A stretch of DNA of 64,000 nucleotides from Solirubrobacteraceae bacterium (GTDB lineage: Bacteria; Actinomycetota; Thermoleophilia; Solirubrobacterales; Solirubrobacteraceae): NCBI GenBank assembly GCA_029263125.1, contig JAJCYD010000047.1:1-64000 (forward strand). The letters run 5' to 3'. Of this stretch, positions 42,224 through 49,838 are shown in pieces. A program made the position numbers and the translations under genes. Each line of letters starts with the position of its first letter. The first letter of the stretch is position 1. The notes below the pieces were generated by a model. That model was not told the origin of the DNA. It searched no databases and worked only from the letters and a program-made list of their open reading frames with translations.

Positions 42224-43341
42224 CCTCGCGCTGGATGTCCCTGCTGCTCATGACGCGGCTGCTGGCCGCGGCGGTCGCAGTGGCGCTGCTCGTCGTGCAT
42301 CGCGTGACGGCGTTCGACACGACGCTGATCGTCGCCGTCAGCGTGTTCACGGCCGCGTCGCTCGCTGCGTTCAGCTGGATCCCCCGGCTGCAGTCCGCGC
42401 CGCTGGCCTGGCTCGTGGACGGGCTCGCGGTGCTCGCGCTCGTCGCCGCATCAGAGGACTGGCGCAGCCCGTTCTACGTGCTGATGCTGACCGCCCTGAT
42501 CCTGCCGTCGACGGGCCTGGCGTTCCGGCGCGCCCTGGCCTGGGGGGTCATGTTCATGCTCGCCTACCTCGGTGTGGCGCTGTACACCGAGCTCGATGCC
42601 AACACCCTGCGCAGCACGATTCGCCTGGAGACGATCGCGACCCACGTCATGGTGCCGTTCGTCGTCGTGCTGGCGCTCGCCTACGCGGCGGAGGTGCTGG
42701 AGCGCCTGCGCGACGAGCGCCTGCGCTCAGAGCGCCTGGCGATCGAGAGCGAGCGCCAGCGGATCGCGTGGGAGCTGCACGACTCGGCAAAGCAGCGCGT
42801 GCACGCCGCGCACCTGGTGCTCAGCGCGCTGCACGGCCAGGTTGCGGGCGCGCAGGCGGGCCTCGTCGACCACGCGCTCGCCGAACTGCGCGCCGCGGGG
42901 GCAGACATGGACACGAGCGTCGCCGAGCTTCGCGAGCCGCTGGAGGGACGATCGGTGGGTCGTCTGCTGGAGGAGCGCGCCGGGCAGCTCGCGAGCGTCA
43001 GCGACGCCGAGATCGTTGTGCGCGACGCGATCGGCGAGCTGCCGACGAGCATCGCCGCCCATGCCTACAGGATCGGCGCTGAGGCGCTGACCAACGCCGT
43101 GCGACACAGCGAGGCCAAGCACATCGACGTCGTGCTGGAGCGCAACGGCACGACCGCGTCCATCAAGGTGCGTGACGACGGGTGCGGCCTGCCGGCGATC
43201 CGCAGGCCGGGATCCAACGGCCTGCGCTCGATGCGCGCGCGAGCCGAGACGATCGGCGCGACGCTGTCGATCTCAAGCGGCGACGGCGGCCGCGGCACGC
43301 TCGTGCACTTGACACTTCCGACGGAAGCAGGGAACGCATGA
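42220..43341 (+). CDS. NarL-type sensor histidine kinase
   Basis: A 373-residue kinase. The N-terminal 150 residues form about five or six membrane helices with no large external loop. The dimerisation motif is RQRIAWELHDSAKQRVH, with H187 as phospho-acceptor (HisKA_3). The ATPase part has AEALTNAVRHSEAKHI and VRDDGCGLP. The GTG start overlaps the CBS gene stop, and its own stop overlaps the regulator ATG, so the three are translated together. The membrane-embedded sensor may respond to the membrane or an ion. Confidence 0.9.
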   Translation: MTSRWMSLLLMTRLLAAAVAVALLVVHRVTAFDTTLIVAVSVFTAASLAAFSWIPRLQSAPLAWLVDGLAVLALVAASEDWRSPFYVLMLTALILPSTGLAFRRALAWGVMFMLAYLGVALYTELDANTLRSTIRLETIATHVMVPFVVVLALAYAAEVLERLRDERLRSERLAIESERQRIAWELHDSAKQRVHAAHLVLSALHGQVAGAQAGLVDHALAELRAAGADMDTSVAELREPLEGRSVGRLLEERAGQLASVSDAEIVVRDAIGELPTSIAAHAYRIGAEALTNAVRHSEAKHIDVVLERNGTTASIKVRDDGCGLPAIRRPGSNGLRSMRARAETIGATLSISSGDGGRGTLVHLTLPTEAGNA

Positions 43342-43916
43342 TCCGCATCCTCATCGTCGACGATCACCCGGCCATGCGCGCGGGGCTGACGGCCGTCCTG
43401 CGCGCCGAGCCGGGACTCGTGCCGCTCGCCGCGGCGACGTCGCTGGACGACACGCCGGCGGCGCTGAACCGCACCAAGCCCGATGTCGTGGTGGTCGACT
43501 ACCACCTGCCGGTGGGCGACGGCCTCGTCGTCTGCCGCATGGTCAAGCGCCACGTCCCGGCCCCCGCGGTGCTGCTGTACTCGGCCTATGCCGATGCGTC
43601 GCTGACGATCCCGGCGATCCTCGCCGGGGTCGACGGCATCGTCAACAAGGCGGCCCCGGCCAGCGAGCTCTACGACGCGATCCGGCGCGTCGCGCGCGGC
43701 GAGCGACTGCTGCCGCCGATCAACCGCGAGCTGCTCGACGGCGCCGCCGCCGAGCTCGATCCCGAGGACCTTCCGATCCTCGGCATGTCGCTGGACGACA
43801 CGTCCCTGGGGGACATGGCGACGGCGCTCGGCCTGGAGCCGGCCGAGGTCTCCAGACGGCTGGATCGCATGATCGTCCGGCTGAAGGTGGAGGTGGCGGG
43901 GCCGCGAGAGGGCTGA
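43338..43916 (+). CDS. Response regulator with sigma-like HTH output
   Basis: A 192-residue regulator. The receiver domain holds the acidic pair in LIVDDHPAM, phospho-acceptor D54 in VVVVDYHLPVGDG and Lys in IVNKAAPASEL. The C-terminal part (LPILGMSLDDTSLGDMATALGLEPAEVSRRLDRMIVRLK) resembles a sigma-region-4-like or LuxR-like helix-turn-helix, shorter than a standard NarL domain. It is the cognate partner of the upstream kinase. The target genes are unknown, but the transporter operon is a natural candidate. Confidence 0.88.
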   Translation: MIRILIVDDHPAMRAGLTAVLRAEPGLVPLAAATSLDDTPAALNRTKPDVVVVDYHLPVGDGLVVCRMVKRHVPAPAVLLYSAYADASLTIPAILAGVDGIVNKAAPASELYDAIRRVARGERLLPPINRELLDGAAAELDPEDLPILGMSLDDTSLGDMATALGLEPAEVSRRLDRMIVRLKVEVAGPREG

Positions 43917-43926
43917 GGCTCCGCAG

Positions 43927-44016
43927 CGGAGGGGGAGGGATTCGAACCCTCGGAACCGGGGTTGCCGGCTCGCCGGTTTTCAAGACCGGTGCATTCGTCC
44001 GCTCTGCCACCCCTCC
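43927..44016 (-). tRNA. tRNA-Ser(TGA)
   Basis: A 90-nt class II tRNA on the minus strand. The acceptor GGAGGGG pairs with CCCCTCC, followed by discriminator G. The anticodon loop reads CTTGAAA with anticodon TGA. A long variable arm (CGAGCCGGCAACCCCGGTTC) precedes the T-arm GAGGG-TTCGAAT-CCCTC. No CCA is encoded. Confidence 0.96.
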
Positions 44017-44063
44017 GTCCATGGGACCGTAGCGCCTGCCGCGCGCTGAAAGTGCGGCGCGTC

Positions 44064-44069
44064 TACACT
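44064..44069 (+). promoter_or_regulatory. -10 box for tRNA-Ser(GCT)
   Basis: TACACT ends 17 nt before the mature 5' end. The same hexamer stands before tRNA-Arg at 44178-44183. Confidence 0.4.
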
Positions 44070-44086
44070 GCCTCGGGAGAGCTTCG

Positions 44087-44175
44087 GGAGAGGTGGCCGA
44101 GCGGCTGAAGGCACTCGCCTGCTAAGCGAGTATGGGGCTCAACCCCCATCGCGGGTTCGAATCCCGCCCTCTCCG
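44087..44175 (+). tRNA. tRNA-Ser(GCT)
   Basis: An 89-nt class II tRNA. The acceptor GGAGAGG pairs with CCTCTCC and is followed by G. The anticodon loop CTGCTAA gives anticodon GCT, which reads AGC/AGT. The long variable arm and the T-loop TTCGAAT are normal. Confidence 0.97.
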
Positions 44176-44195
44176 CTTACACTGCAGCACCCAAT

Positions 44196-44269
<74 letters not shown>

Positions 44270-44310
44270 TACAAAGGCGAGCGGACAACCGAGGGGATCG
44301 CGCCTTCGTG

Positions 44311-44798
44311 TTGGACGGAGGTCTCAGCGTTGGCGGCCGCGTCGATTGGGCGGACGTAGCCGTCGCGGTTGTACGGCGTGCGACGCAGGAACGCGTTGAA
44401 ATCCGTGGCGTCCAGGGCGCCGATGCCGCCGGCGCGTTGAGCCGCGAAGCGCGCGGCGGATCCCATGTCGTTCATGAATCCGAGGATCTGACGACTGGCG
44501 GTGCGGGCGACGCGGACGTTGGTGGGTCCAGCGGGCCGAGCTGATCGGCGGGGAGGTCCTCGTCGGCGAGCGCATCGAAGATCGCGCCGGCCGCGAACTG
44601 TCCGAACGCGACGAGCTGCGGCTTGCGGACGTCGGCGACGAAGACGGGGAACAGCGTGCCGGAGTGAACGAGCAGCAGGCACTTGCGCCGGTCGATCCAG
44701 AGAAGGCTCGCGTACCAGTCGTCCGACCCGGAGGGGACCTCGTCCAGCGCCGGGGTTGGGAGCATTGCGAGCAGGCGAGCGGTGCAGCGCACGACCAT
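44311..44798 (-). pseudogene. DUF6933-like gene, frameshifted and without a proper stop
   Basis: From the ATG at 44798 the frame reads MVVRCTARLLAMLPTPALDE, then WYASLLWIDRRKCLLLVHSG, LFPVFVADVRKPQL and LADEDLPADQLGPLD. This matches the small DUF6933-type family. The expected continuation, VRVARTASRQILGFMNDM...LDATDFNAFLRRTPYNRDGYV, is in another frame. One missing base near 44520-44532 would join them. The second frame has no stop at the natural end near 44311 and runs on through the tRNA-Arg gene. The gene is probably broken at both points. Confidence 0.65.
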
Positions 44799-44904
44799 TC
44801 GCGCACGGTAACCGGAGCGGATACCGCGCGACGCGTGCCGCGGGAGATCCGTCGCCAGCCTGAGCGGCCCGATATCCGCCGATCGGGCGCTGGGTGGAGG
44901 CCGC

Positions 44905-44939
44905 TTGAAAAAGGACAAAATGCGCTATTCTGAGCGCAT
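44905..44939 (+). promoter_or_regulatory. Leaderless promoter and operator of the AbiE pair
   Basis: TTGAAA (44905-44910) and TATTCT (44926-44931) form a -35/-10 pair with 15-nt spacing. The -10 box ends six bases before the ATG at 44938, so the transcript is probably leaderless. The perfect inverted repeat ATGCGCT-N6-AGCGCAT (44920-44939) covers the -10 box and start codon. AbiEi proteins of known systems repress by binding inverted repeats in their promoter, so this is the likely operator. Confidence 0.55.
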
Positions 44940-45513
44940 GCCAACGGATCGGTTTACCGAGCTCGCCGAGATCGCCGCTGACCGGCACAGCTACTTCGAC
45001 CTGCAGGATTCGCGCAGCGTGGGCTACGCCGACAACACGGTGGCGCAGATGGCGCGTCGCGGACGCATTGAGCGAGTCAGCCAGGGTGTGTATCGGATCC
45101 CGTTCCTGCCGGCCGGCCAGCTCGGCCCATACATGGCCGCGGCGCTCTGGCCGGCCGGTGTGCGCGGGGTCATCAGCTACGACAGCGGGCTTGAGCTGTG
45201 GGAGGTCGGTGACGTCATCCCGGCCAAGATCCACATCACCGTCCCGCGGGAGCACCGCGTGCAACGCGAGGTTCCGGCCGTCTATGAGCTGCACCGGGAG
45301 GATCTCGCCGCGGAGGAGGTGACCGATGTCGAAGGTGTTCCGGTCGTCACGCTCGAGCGTGCGATCCGCGACTGCCACGCCGTGTACCTCGCCGCCGACC
45401 TGCTCGAGCAGGCGATCCGTCATGGCCGCGAGCGGGGACTGCTCACCCAAGCTCAGGCCGAGCGGCTCGCGGTCGACGTCGGCGCTGACCGTGTCGCGGT
45501 GAGCCGAGCGTGA
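44938..45513 (+). CDS. abiEi: AbiEi-type antitoxin with winged-helix domain
   Basis: A 191-residue protein of the AbiEi / type IV antitoxin family. The N-terminal winged helix (YFDLQDSRSVGYADNTVAQMARRGRIERVSQGVYRI) is followed by the C-terminal domain (GVISYDSGLELWEVGDVIPAKIHITVP, VTLERAIRDC). In studied systems it represses the operon and counters the AbiEii toxin without a stable complex. Its stop overlaps the toxin start by four bases. The low-GC 5' region, unlike its neighbours, hints at transfer. Confidence 0.85.
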   Translation: MPTDRFTELAEIAADRHSYFDLQDSRSVGYADNTVAQMARRGRIERVSQGVYRIPFLPAGQLGPYMAAALWPAGVRGVISYDSGLELWEVGDVIPAKIHITVPREHRVQREVPAVYELHREDLAAEEVTDVEGVPVVTLERAIRDCHAVYLAADLLEQAIRHGRERGLLTQAQAERLAVDVGADRVAVSRA

Positions 45514-46367
45514 CCGAAAGGCCCGACCGGCGGCTGCCGAAGCCGCCCAAGACCAAGGCGCGGCTCGAGCAGCTCATCACGCAATGGCAGAAGGACTCCG
45601 GCCAACCCGTAGCCCGACTGAACCTCCGCATCGCAGCGCTCATGCTCGCCGGAGCGCTGGCGCGGGTCACCAACCCCGACGACCAGGACGTGTTCGCCGT
45701 CAAGGGCGGCATCGCCATGGAGCTTCGGCTCGGCGATCGAGCGCGGGCCACCCGCGACGTCGACCTCGTCATGCGCGGGGACACCGACGAGCTCGCAGAA
45801 CTGCTCGACGCCCGCCTCCGCGACCCGTACCAAGGGTTCACGTTCCGGCGGACCGCGATCGACGACCTCCCGACGCGACCGCACGTCAAGAAGACGCGCG
45901 TCCAAGTCAGCTTCGCCGGGCGCTCGCTGACCTCGCTGCAGCTCGAGATCGCACCCCTGGACACAGGGCAGGAGGAGTTCGAGACCGTGGCCGCCCCGAG
46001 CCTCGACACGGTCGGACTTGCCGGGCCCGGTCTGGTGATGGTCCTCTCCGTGCGCTGGCAGATCGCCCAGAAGCTCCACGCGGTGACCGAGACCTTCGCG
46101 GACGGCCGCGAGAACCCTCGCTTCCGCGACCTCATCGACCTCCAGTTCCTCGAAGCGCTCGAGCCCGACCTGTCCGCCGTCCGCGACGCCTGCGAGCGAC
46201 TCTTCGCCGCGCGTGGCCAGCACCCGTGGCCCCCTGATCTTGTGACGCAGCCGGCTTGGCGCGACTCCTATGCGGGCTTGGCCGGCGGACTCGGCTTCGC
46301 CGTGAACGATGTCGATGAGGCGGTACGCGCCGTGCGCTCCTTCATCGAGCGAATGGCGGAAGCGTGA
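45510..46367 (+). CDS. abiEii: AbiEii-type nucleotidyltransferase toxin
   Basis: A 285-residue DUF1814-type nucleotidyltransferase. The core motif FAVKGGIAMELRLGDRARATRDVDLVM carries the GG/S...DxD pattern of the polymerase-beta fold. A conserved Lys lies in RWQIAQKLHAVTE, and an FRDLIDLQFL block follows. In characterised systems such toxins add nucleotides to tRNA or stop growth during phage infection, giving abortive infection. It forms a translationally coupled pair with abiEi. Confidence 0.87.
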   Translation: MTERPDRRLPKPPKTKARLEQLITQWQKDSGQPVARLNLRIAALMLAGALARVTNPDDQDVFAVKGGIAMELRLGDRARATRDVDLVMRGDTDELAELLDARLRDPYQGFTFRRTAIDDLPTRPHVKKTRVQVSFAGRSLTSLQLEIAPLDTGQEEFETVAAPSLDTVGLAGPGLVMVLSVRWQIAQKLHAVTETFADGRENPRFRDLIDLQFLEALEPDLSAVRDACERLFAARGQHPWPPDLVTQPAWRDSYAGLAGGLGFAVNDVDEAVRAVRSFIERMAEA

Positions 46368-46664
46368 CGCACGTGCTCATCCCAGAAGACGCGGGTGGTG
46401 TCGCGGCGATCGCGTCCTAGCGGCGGTGGCGTGGGTCTAGCGACTACGAGGGATTGCTGCTCGTAAGCCGACTCGTGTCACTGGCGATGACATGAGACAC
46501 TGATAGAGGGCCTGCTAACCGAGATCCGGAAGCTCTTGCGAGCGCTCAGCGGCTGACCTACGACGAGGTCCCGCTCGAGGATCAGCCATCAAGACGACCG
46601 TCGTCGGCCAAGCCTTGCCGGTGTCAGCCGGGGCATCCAGCGACCACTGCGCTGAACGGCTGCC
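46368..46664. other. Gene-free interval with short inverted repeats
   Basis: These 297 bases between converging genes have no coding frame I can support. A compact repeat at 46475-46500 can pair as GTGTC/GACAC or as TGTCA/TGACA, and could be a terminator or a remnant mobile-element end. The base composition is slightly lower in GC than the neighbours, consistent with an accessory insertion scar beside the AbiE pair. Confidence 0.4.
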
Positions 46665-47969
46665 CTACGCGGTGTCGCTGCGAGCGTTCCATCCGGCGAT
46701 GAACGTGGCCAGCGCTGCCTGATCGGCGATGTCGACACCGGCGGCTTCGGCGGCCGTGAGAAGGTCCTTTGCCATGCCACCGCCATGGCCCGCCTCGAGC
46801 GTCTCGAGCATCTCCTCGGTCCAGATTCCGATCTCCTCGGTCGATCGTCGGATCGCCCAGTCGGGGATGCCGCGCAGCCGTCCGGCGTAGCGCAGCCACG
46901 CATCGAGCGCCGCCGGAACCGCCTCGAACGTGGAATGGTCGGCAAGCACCTTGCGCGGCAGCCAGTCGGTCATGAAGATCTCCACGACCACCGGGCTCCA
47001 GCGCAGCGGCTGACCGTCGACGTAATCGGCGCAGAAGTCGATCGCCAGCGATGCGACGAACGCCTCGTCGCCGTCAAGAGCGAATCCCTCGCCCTCCGGC
47101 GAGCGACAGAAGTCCGACAGCATCCGCTCGCGCGCCTCCGTGCTGACTTCGGGGGTCGGTACCTCCGCCATCGGGCCGGACAGCTCGTCGGCGCGCAACA
47201 GGGCGAGTGCGCGCAGGCTCGCGTAGTCGTCGCCGACCGGCGGGTCGAGCGTCATGTCCGTCATCGCCATCGCGTCGTGGATGCGCGCGCATGCTTCGGG
47301 CTGACCGATCGGCTCGAGGCGCAGCGGAACCTGCTCGTCGGGGTTCGACGACGACATGAGCTCTTCGACACGGTCGATCGAGTCGGCGAGCAGGATGTCC
47401 TTGGCGATCATGCCGAGGTTGTGGTCGATGTAGACGCCGATCGCGTGCGGCTCGCCGTCGTCATGCGTCGCCTCGACGAAGATCGTGATGCCGTCGTCGA
47501 AGATGTCCTCACGCATCACGGCGGTACGCAGCACGTGTGCTTCGCCGATCGCCTCGCCCCACGTCGGCCTCGGCACGCCGGCCGCCAGCAGCGTGGCGAC
47601 GTGGCTGAGCGCCCGCACTCCGAGCTCGCCGTCGGACAGCTCGCCGATTGCCGACAACGCCGCCATCGCGCCCGGTCCGCCGAGACGGGCGACCTCGGCC
47701 ACCAACGGACCGCCGATCTCGAGGTCGACGCCCTCGTCGTCGGCGTCGAAGCGATCATGTCGCCGCGGCCACCACGATCCGAGCAGCGCCGACGCCCACA
47801 GCTCGCCATCAAGCGCGTCCTCAAGCTCCGCCGCCTCGCGGCAGATCGTCTTGGCGACGCGGCGCAGCGGGTCCGACGATGCCTCGCGCCTCGCGCGCTC
47901 GCGTTCGCGTCGCTGCGCTTCCTTGGCCGGATGTCCGCCCCGGCGCCGGCGGTTCTTACTCGAAGCCAT
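46665..47969 (-). CDS. Uncharacterised 434-residue protein
   Basis: I do not assign a family. The first 35 residues are strongly basic (KNRRRRGGHPAKEAQRRERERARR), then the chain becomes acidic and helical. Recurrent helical blocks such as LGGPGAMAALSAIGELSDGELGVRALSHVATLL suggest an alpha-solenoid. A conserved-looking central part (YIDHNLGMIAKDILLADSIDRVEELM) resembles plasmid-like pRiA4b or cell-division-associated helical proteins only weakly. There is no signal or membrane segment. It stands alone, converging on the AbiE pair. Confidence 0.7.
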   Translation of the reverse strand: MASSKNRRRRGGHPAKEAQRRERERARREASSDPLRRVAKTICREAAELEDALDGELWASALLGSWWPRRHDRFDADDEGVDLEIGGPLVAEVARLGGPGAMAALSAIGELSDGELGVRALSHVATLLAAGVPRPTWGEAIGEAHVLRTAVMREDIFDDGITIFVEATHDDGEPHAIGVYIDHNLGMIAKDILLADSIDRVEELMSSSNPDEQVPLRLEPIGQPEACARIHDAMAMTDMTLDPPVGDDYASLRALALLRADELSGPMAEVPTPEVSTEARERMLSDFCRSPEGEGFALDGDEAFVASLAIDFCADYVDGQPLRWSPVVVEIFMTDWLPRKVLADHSTFEAVPAALDAWLRYAGRLRGIPDWAIRRSTEEIGIWTEEMLETLEAGHGGGMAKDLLTAAEAAGVDIADQAALATFIAGWNARSDTA

Positions 47970-48158
47970 TGCTGGACCCTACGAACCGCGTCACGCCATC
48001 GCGAGCAACCGGCACCCAAACTGCGGAGGAATGCTTCTCTCACGGCCCGTCGCGCTGACCGTCAGCGTCAGCCGCACGACGCCCTGCGGGCGCATGGTTG
48101 GACTATCGGGGTGGAACACTCGGACCCACCACACCACGACGACGAAGGCAGGCCGCCG

Positions 48159-48545
48159 ATGCCCGACTACACCATCAAGAACCTCATGGACGTCAAGGAC
48201 GGCGCTCCGGGCTTCGGGCTCGGTGACATCCAGGAGGCTCGCTTTCCCGCCAAGGACCTGGATGCGCAGCAGGTCGGCCTGAGCTTCCAGCGCATCAAGC
48301 CGGGCGTGCGGGTGCCGTTCGCTCACCACCACGATGAGGCCGAGGAGGTGTACGTCGTGCTCGCGGGGTCCGGGCGCGTCAAGCTCGACGACGAGATCGT
48401 GGAGATCACGGCCCTTGACGCCCTTCGGGTCGCTCCGCCGGTGATGCGCGCCTTCGAAGCCGGGCCCGACGGCCTGGACCTGCTCGTCTTCGGTCAGCAC
48501 CACGAGAAGGACGGCGAGATCGTTCAGGGGTGGTGGTCGGACTGA
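48159..48545 (+). CDS. Small cupin-domain protein
   Basis: A 128-residue single-domain cupin. The metal-binding motif is visible as VPFAHHHDEAEEVYVVLAGSGRVKLDDEIVEI, with the second motif around LRVAPPVMRAFEAGPDGLDLLVFG. Metal ligands are two or three His and one Glu. The second-motif His is replaced, which is common in binding rather than catalytic cupins. The ATG at 48159 starts MPDYTIKNLMDVKDG. The neighbouring SDR gene follows after 37 nt. Confidence 0.85.
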   Translation: MPDYTIKNLMDVKDGAPGFGLGDIQEARFPAKDLDAQQVGLSFQRIKPGVRVPFAHHHDEAEEVYVVLAGSGRVKLDDEIVEITALDALRVAPPVMRAFEAGPDGLDLLVFGQHHEKDGEIVQGWWSD

Positions 48546-48569
48546 GGCTGAGCAGCGGCGCGAGGGCGC

Positions 48570-48575
48570 TATACC
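48570..48575 (+). promoter_or_regulatory. -10 box for a leaderless SDR transcript
   Basis: TATACC is separated by seven bases from the GTG start at 48583. That places the likely transcript start on the start codon. Confidence 0.45.
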
Positions 48576-48582
48576 TGTCGGA

Positions 48583-49536
48583 GTGCGCGCACTTGTCGCG
48601 GGCGCGACCGGCTTCATCGGAACGACGCTCTGCGAGCGGCTGCTGGCCGACGGCGTGGACGTGCGGGCGCTCGTGCGGTCGGCGTCGCGGACCCGCGGGC
48701 TGGCGGTCGAGAAGCTCCAGCTGCACGAGGGCGACGTGCTCGACGCCAAGTCACTCACGGGCGCCGGCGACGGGGTCGACGTCGCCTACTACCTCGTGCA
48801 CTCGATGGGCCGCGGCTCCGACGGCGGCGATTTCGAGGAGCGCGAGCTGCGTGCGGCACAGGCGTTCGCGCGCATGTGTGCGGGGGAGGGCGTGCAACGC
48901 GTCATCTACCTCGGCGGCCTCGGCGAGAAGCCGGGATCCAAGCACCTGCGCAGCCGCGGCGCGACCGCCGAGGCGTTGCGCGAGCACGGCCCGCCGCTGA
49001 CGTACTTCCGCGCCGGGATGGTCGTCGGCGCGGGCAGCGAGTCCTACCGCACGTTGCGACACCTCGTCGCGCGGCTGCCGTTCATGATCACGCCGCGCTG
49101 GCTGTCGACGCCGACCCAGCCGATCGATATCGACGATGTCGTCGCCTACCTTGCCGCCGCACCGCACGTCGCTGCCTCGGCCGCGCGCGAGGTCCAGATC
49201 GGCAGCCCCGACGTGCTGCCCTATGCCGCGATGCTCGATCGGATGGCCGTCGCGCTGGGCAAGCGCCCGCGGCCCAAGCTGCCGGTGCCGTTGATCACGC
49301 CGTGGCTGTCATCGCTGTGGATCGGCCTCGTCACGCCGGTCGACGTCCGGGTCGCCCGGCCGCTGATCGAGGGCCTGTCGACCGAGACGGTCGTGACCGA
49401 TCCCAGCGCAGCGGCGTTGTTCGATGTCCGGCCGATCGGCTTCGACGAGTCGCTCGCCAAGGCCGTCGCGGCCGAGCGACGCGCTCACGCCGGGTCGCCG
49501 CCCGCCATGGGCGAGAGCGCCAGCCGCACGCCGTAG
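48583..49536 (+). CDS. Atypical SDR, NAD(P)-binding protein
   Basis: A 317-residue protein with the Rossmann motif VAGATGFIGTTL (GxxGxxG type). Later segments are YYLVHSMGRGSDGGDFEERE and YLGGLGEKPGSKHLRSR, typical of atypical short-chain dehydrogenases related to NAD(P)H-binding nucleoside-sugar epimerase-like proteins. The standard YxxxK active site is absent, so it may bind NAD(P) as a sensor or reductase. The start is GTG at 48583, with a -10 box at the leaderless distance. Its 3' end overlaps the 49485 gene by 52 bases. Confidence 0.85.
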   Translation: MRALVAGATGFIGTTLCERLLADGVDVRALVRSASRTRGLAVEKLQLHEGDVLDAKSLTGAGDGVDVAYYLVHSMGRGSDGGDFEERELRAAQAFARMCAGEGVQRVIYLGGLGEKPGSKHLRSRGATAEALREHGPPLTYFRAGMVVGAGSESYRTLRHLVARLPFMITPRWLSTPTQPIDIDDVVAYLAAAPHVAASAAREVQIGSPDVLPYAAMLDRMAVALGKRPRPKLPVPLITPWLSSLWIGLVTPVDVRVARPLIEGLSTETVVTDPSAAALFDVRPIGFDESLAKAVAAERRAHAGSPPAMGESASRTP

Positions 49537-49751
49537 TACGGGTCGCCGGCGCGCACGAAGTGCGCCGTCAGGCGCGAGAGCTCGAACGTCTCGCCGCCGG
49601 CGACGATCGTCCGCCCGCCGTCGCGGACCTGCTCGACGACGGCCGGCATCGACGTCCCGAGATGCACGATCGCGACCTCCATGCCAACGGTCGGCACGCT
49701 CCGCGACGGACGCAGCGTGGGATGCGGGCGACCGGCCGGCTGCTGGGACAT
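49485..49751 (-). CDS. Uncharacterised 88-residue protein
   Basis: A short beta-rich protein: VGMEVAIVHLGTSMPAVVEQV, GGRTIVAGGETFELSRLTAHFVRAG, YYGVRLAL. It looks like a small barrel of SH3 or PilZ-like size. The ATG at 49751 is preferred because an upstream start adds residues with no pattern. It converges on, and overlaps, the end of the SDR gene. Codon use in both overlapping frames is acceptable, so I keep it with moderate confidence. Confidence 0.6.
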   Translation of the reverse strand: MSQQPAGRPHPTLRPSRSVPTVGMEVAIVHLGTSMPAVVEQVRDGGRTIVAGGETFELSRLTAHFVRAGDPYYGVRLALSPMAGGDPA

Positions 49752-49838
49752 GCGGTCAAGGCTAGTGGCCGCTGGACGCTTCCGGCATCGATCGGCGAAG
49801 ACGCTCAACCTCTGGCGTGTGCGGCCGATAGGGAGGAC

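Noticed and set aside
46475-46500. Insertion-sequence end beside AbiE
   Set aside because: The short inverted repeat is too small, no partner end or transposase remnant was found, and a terminator explains it equally well.
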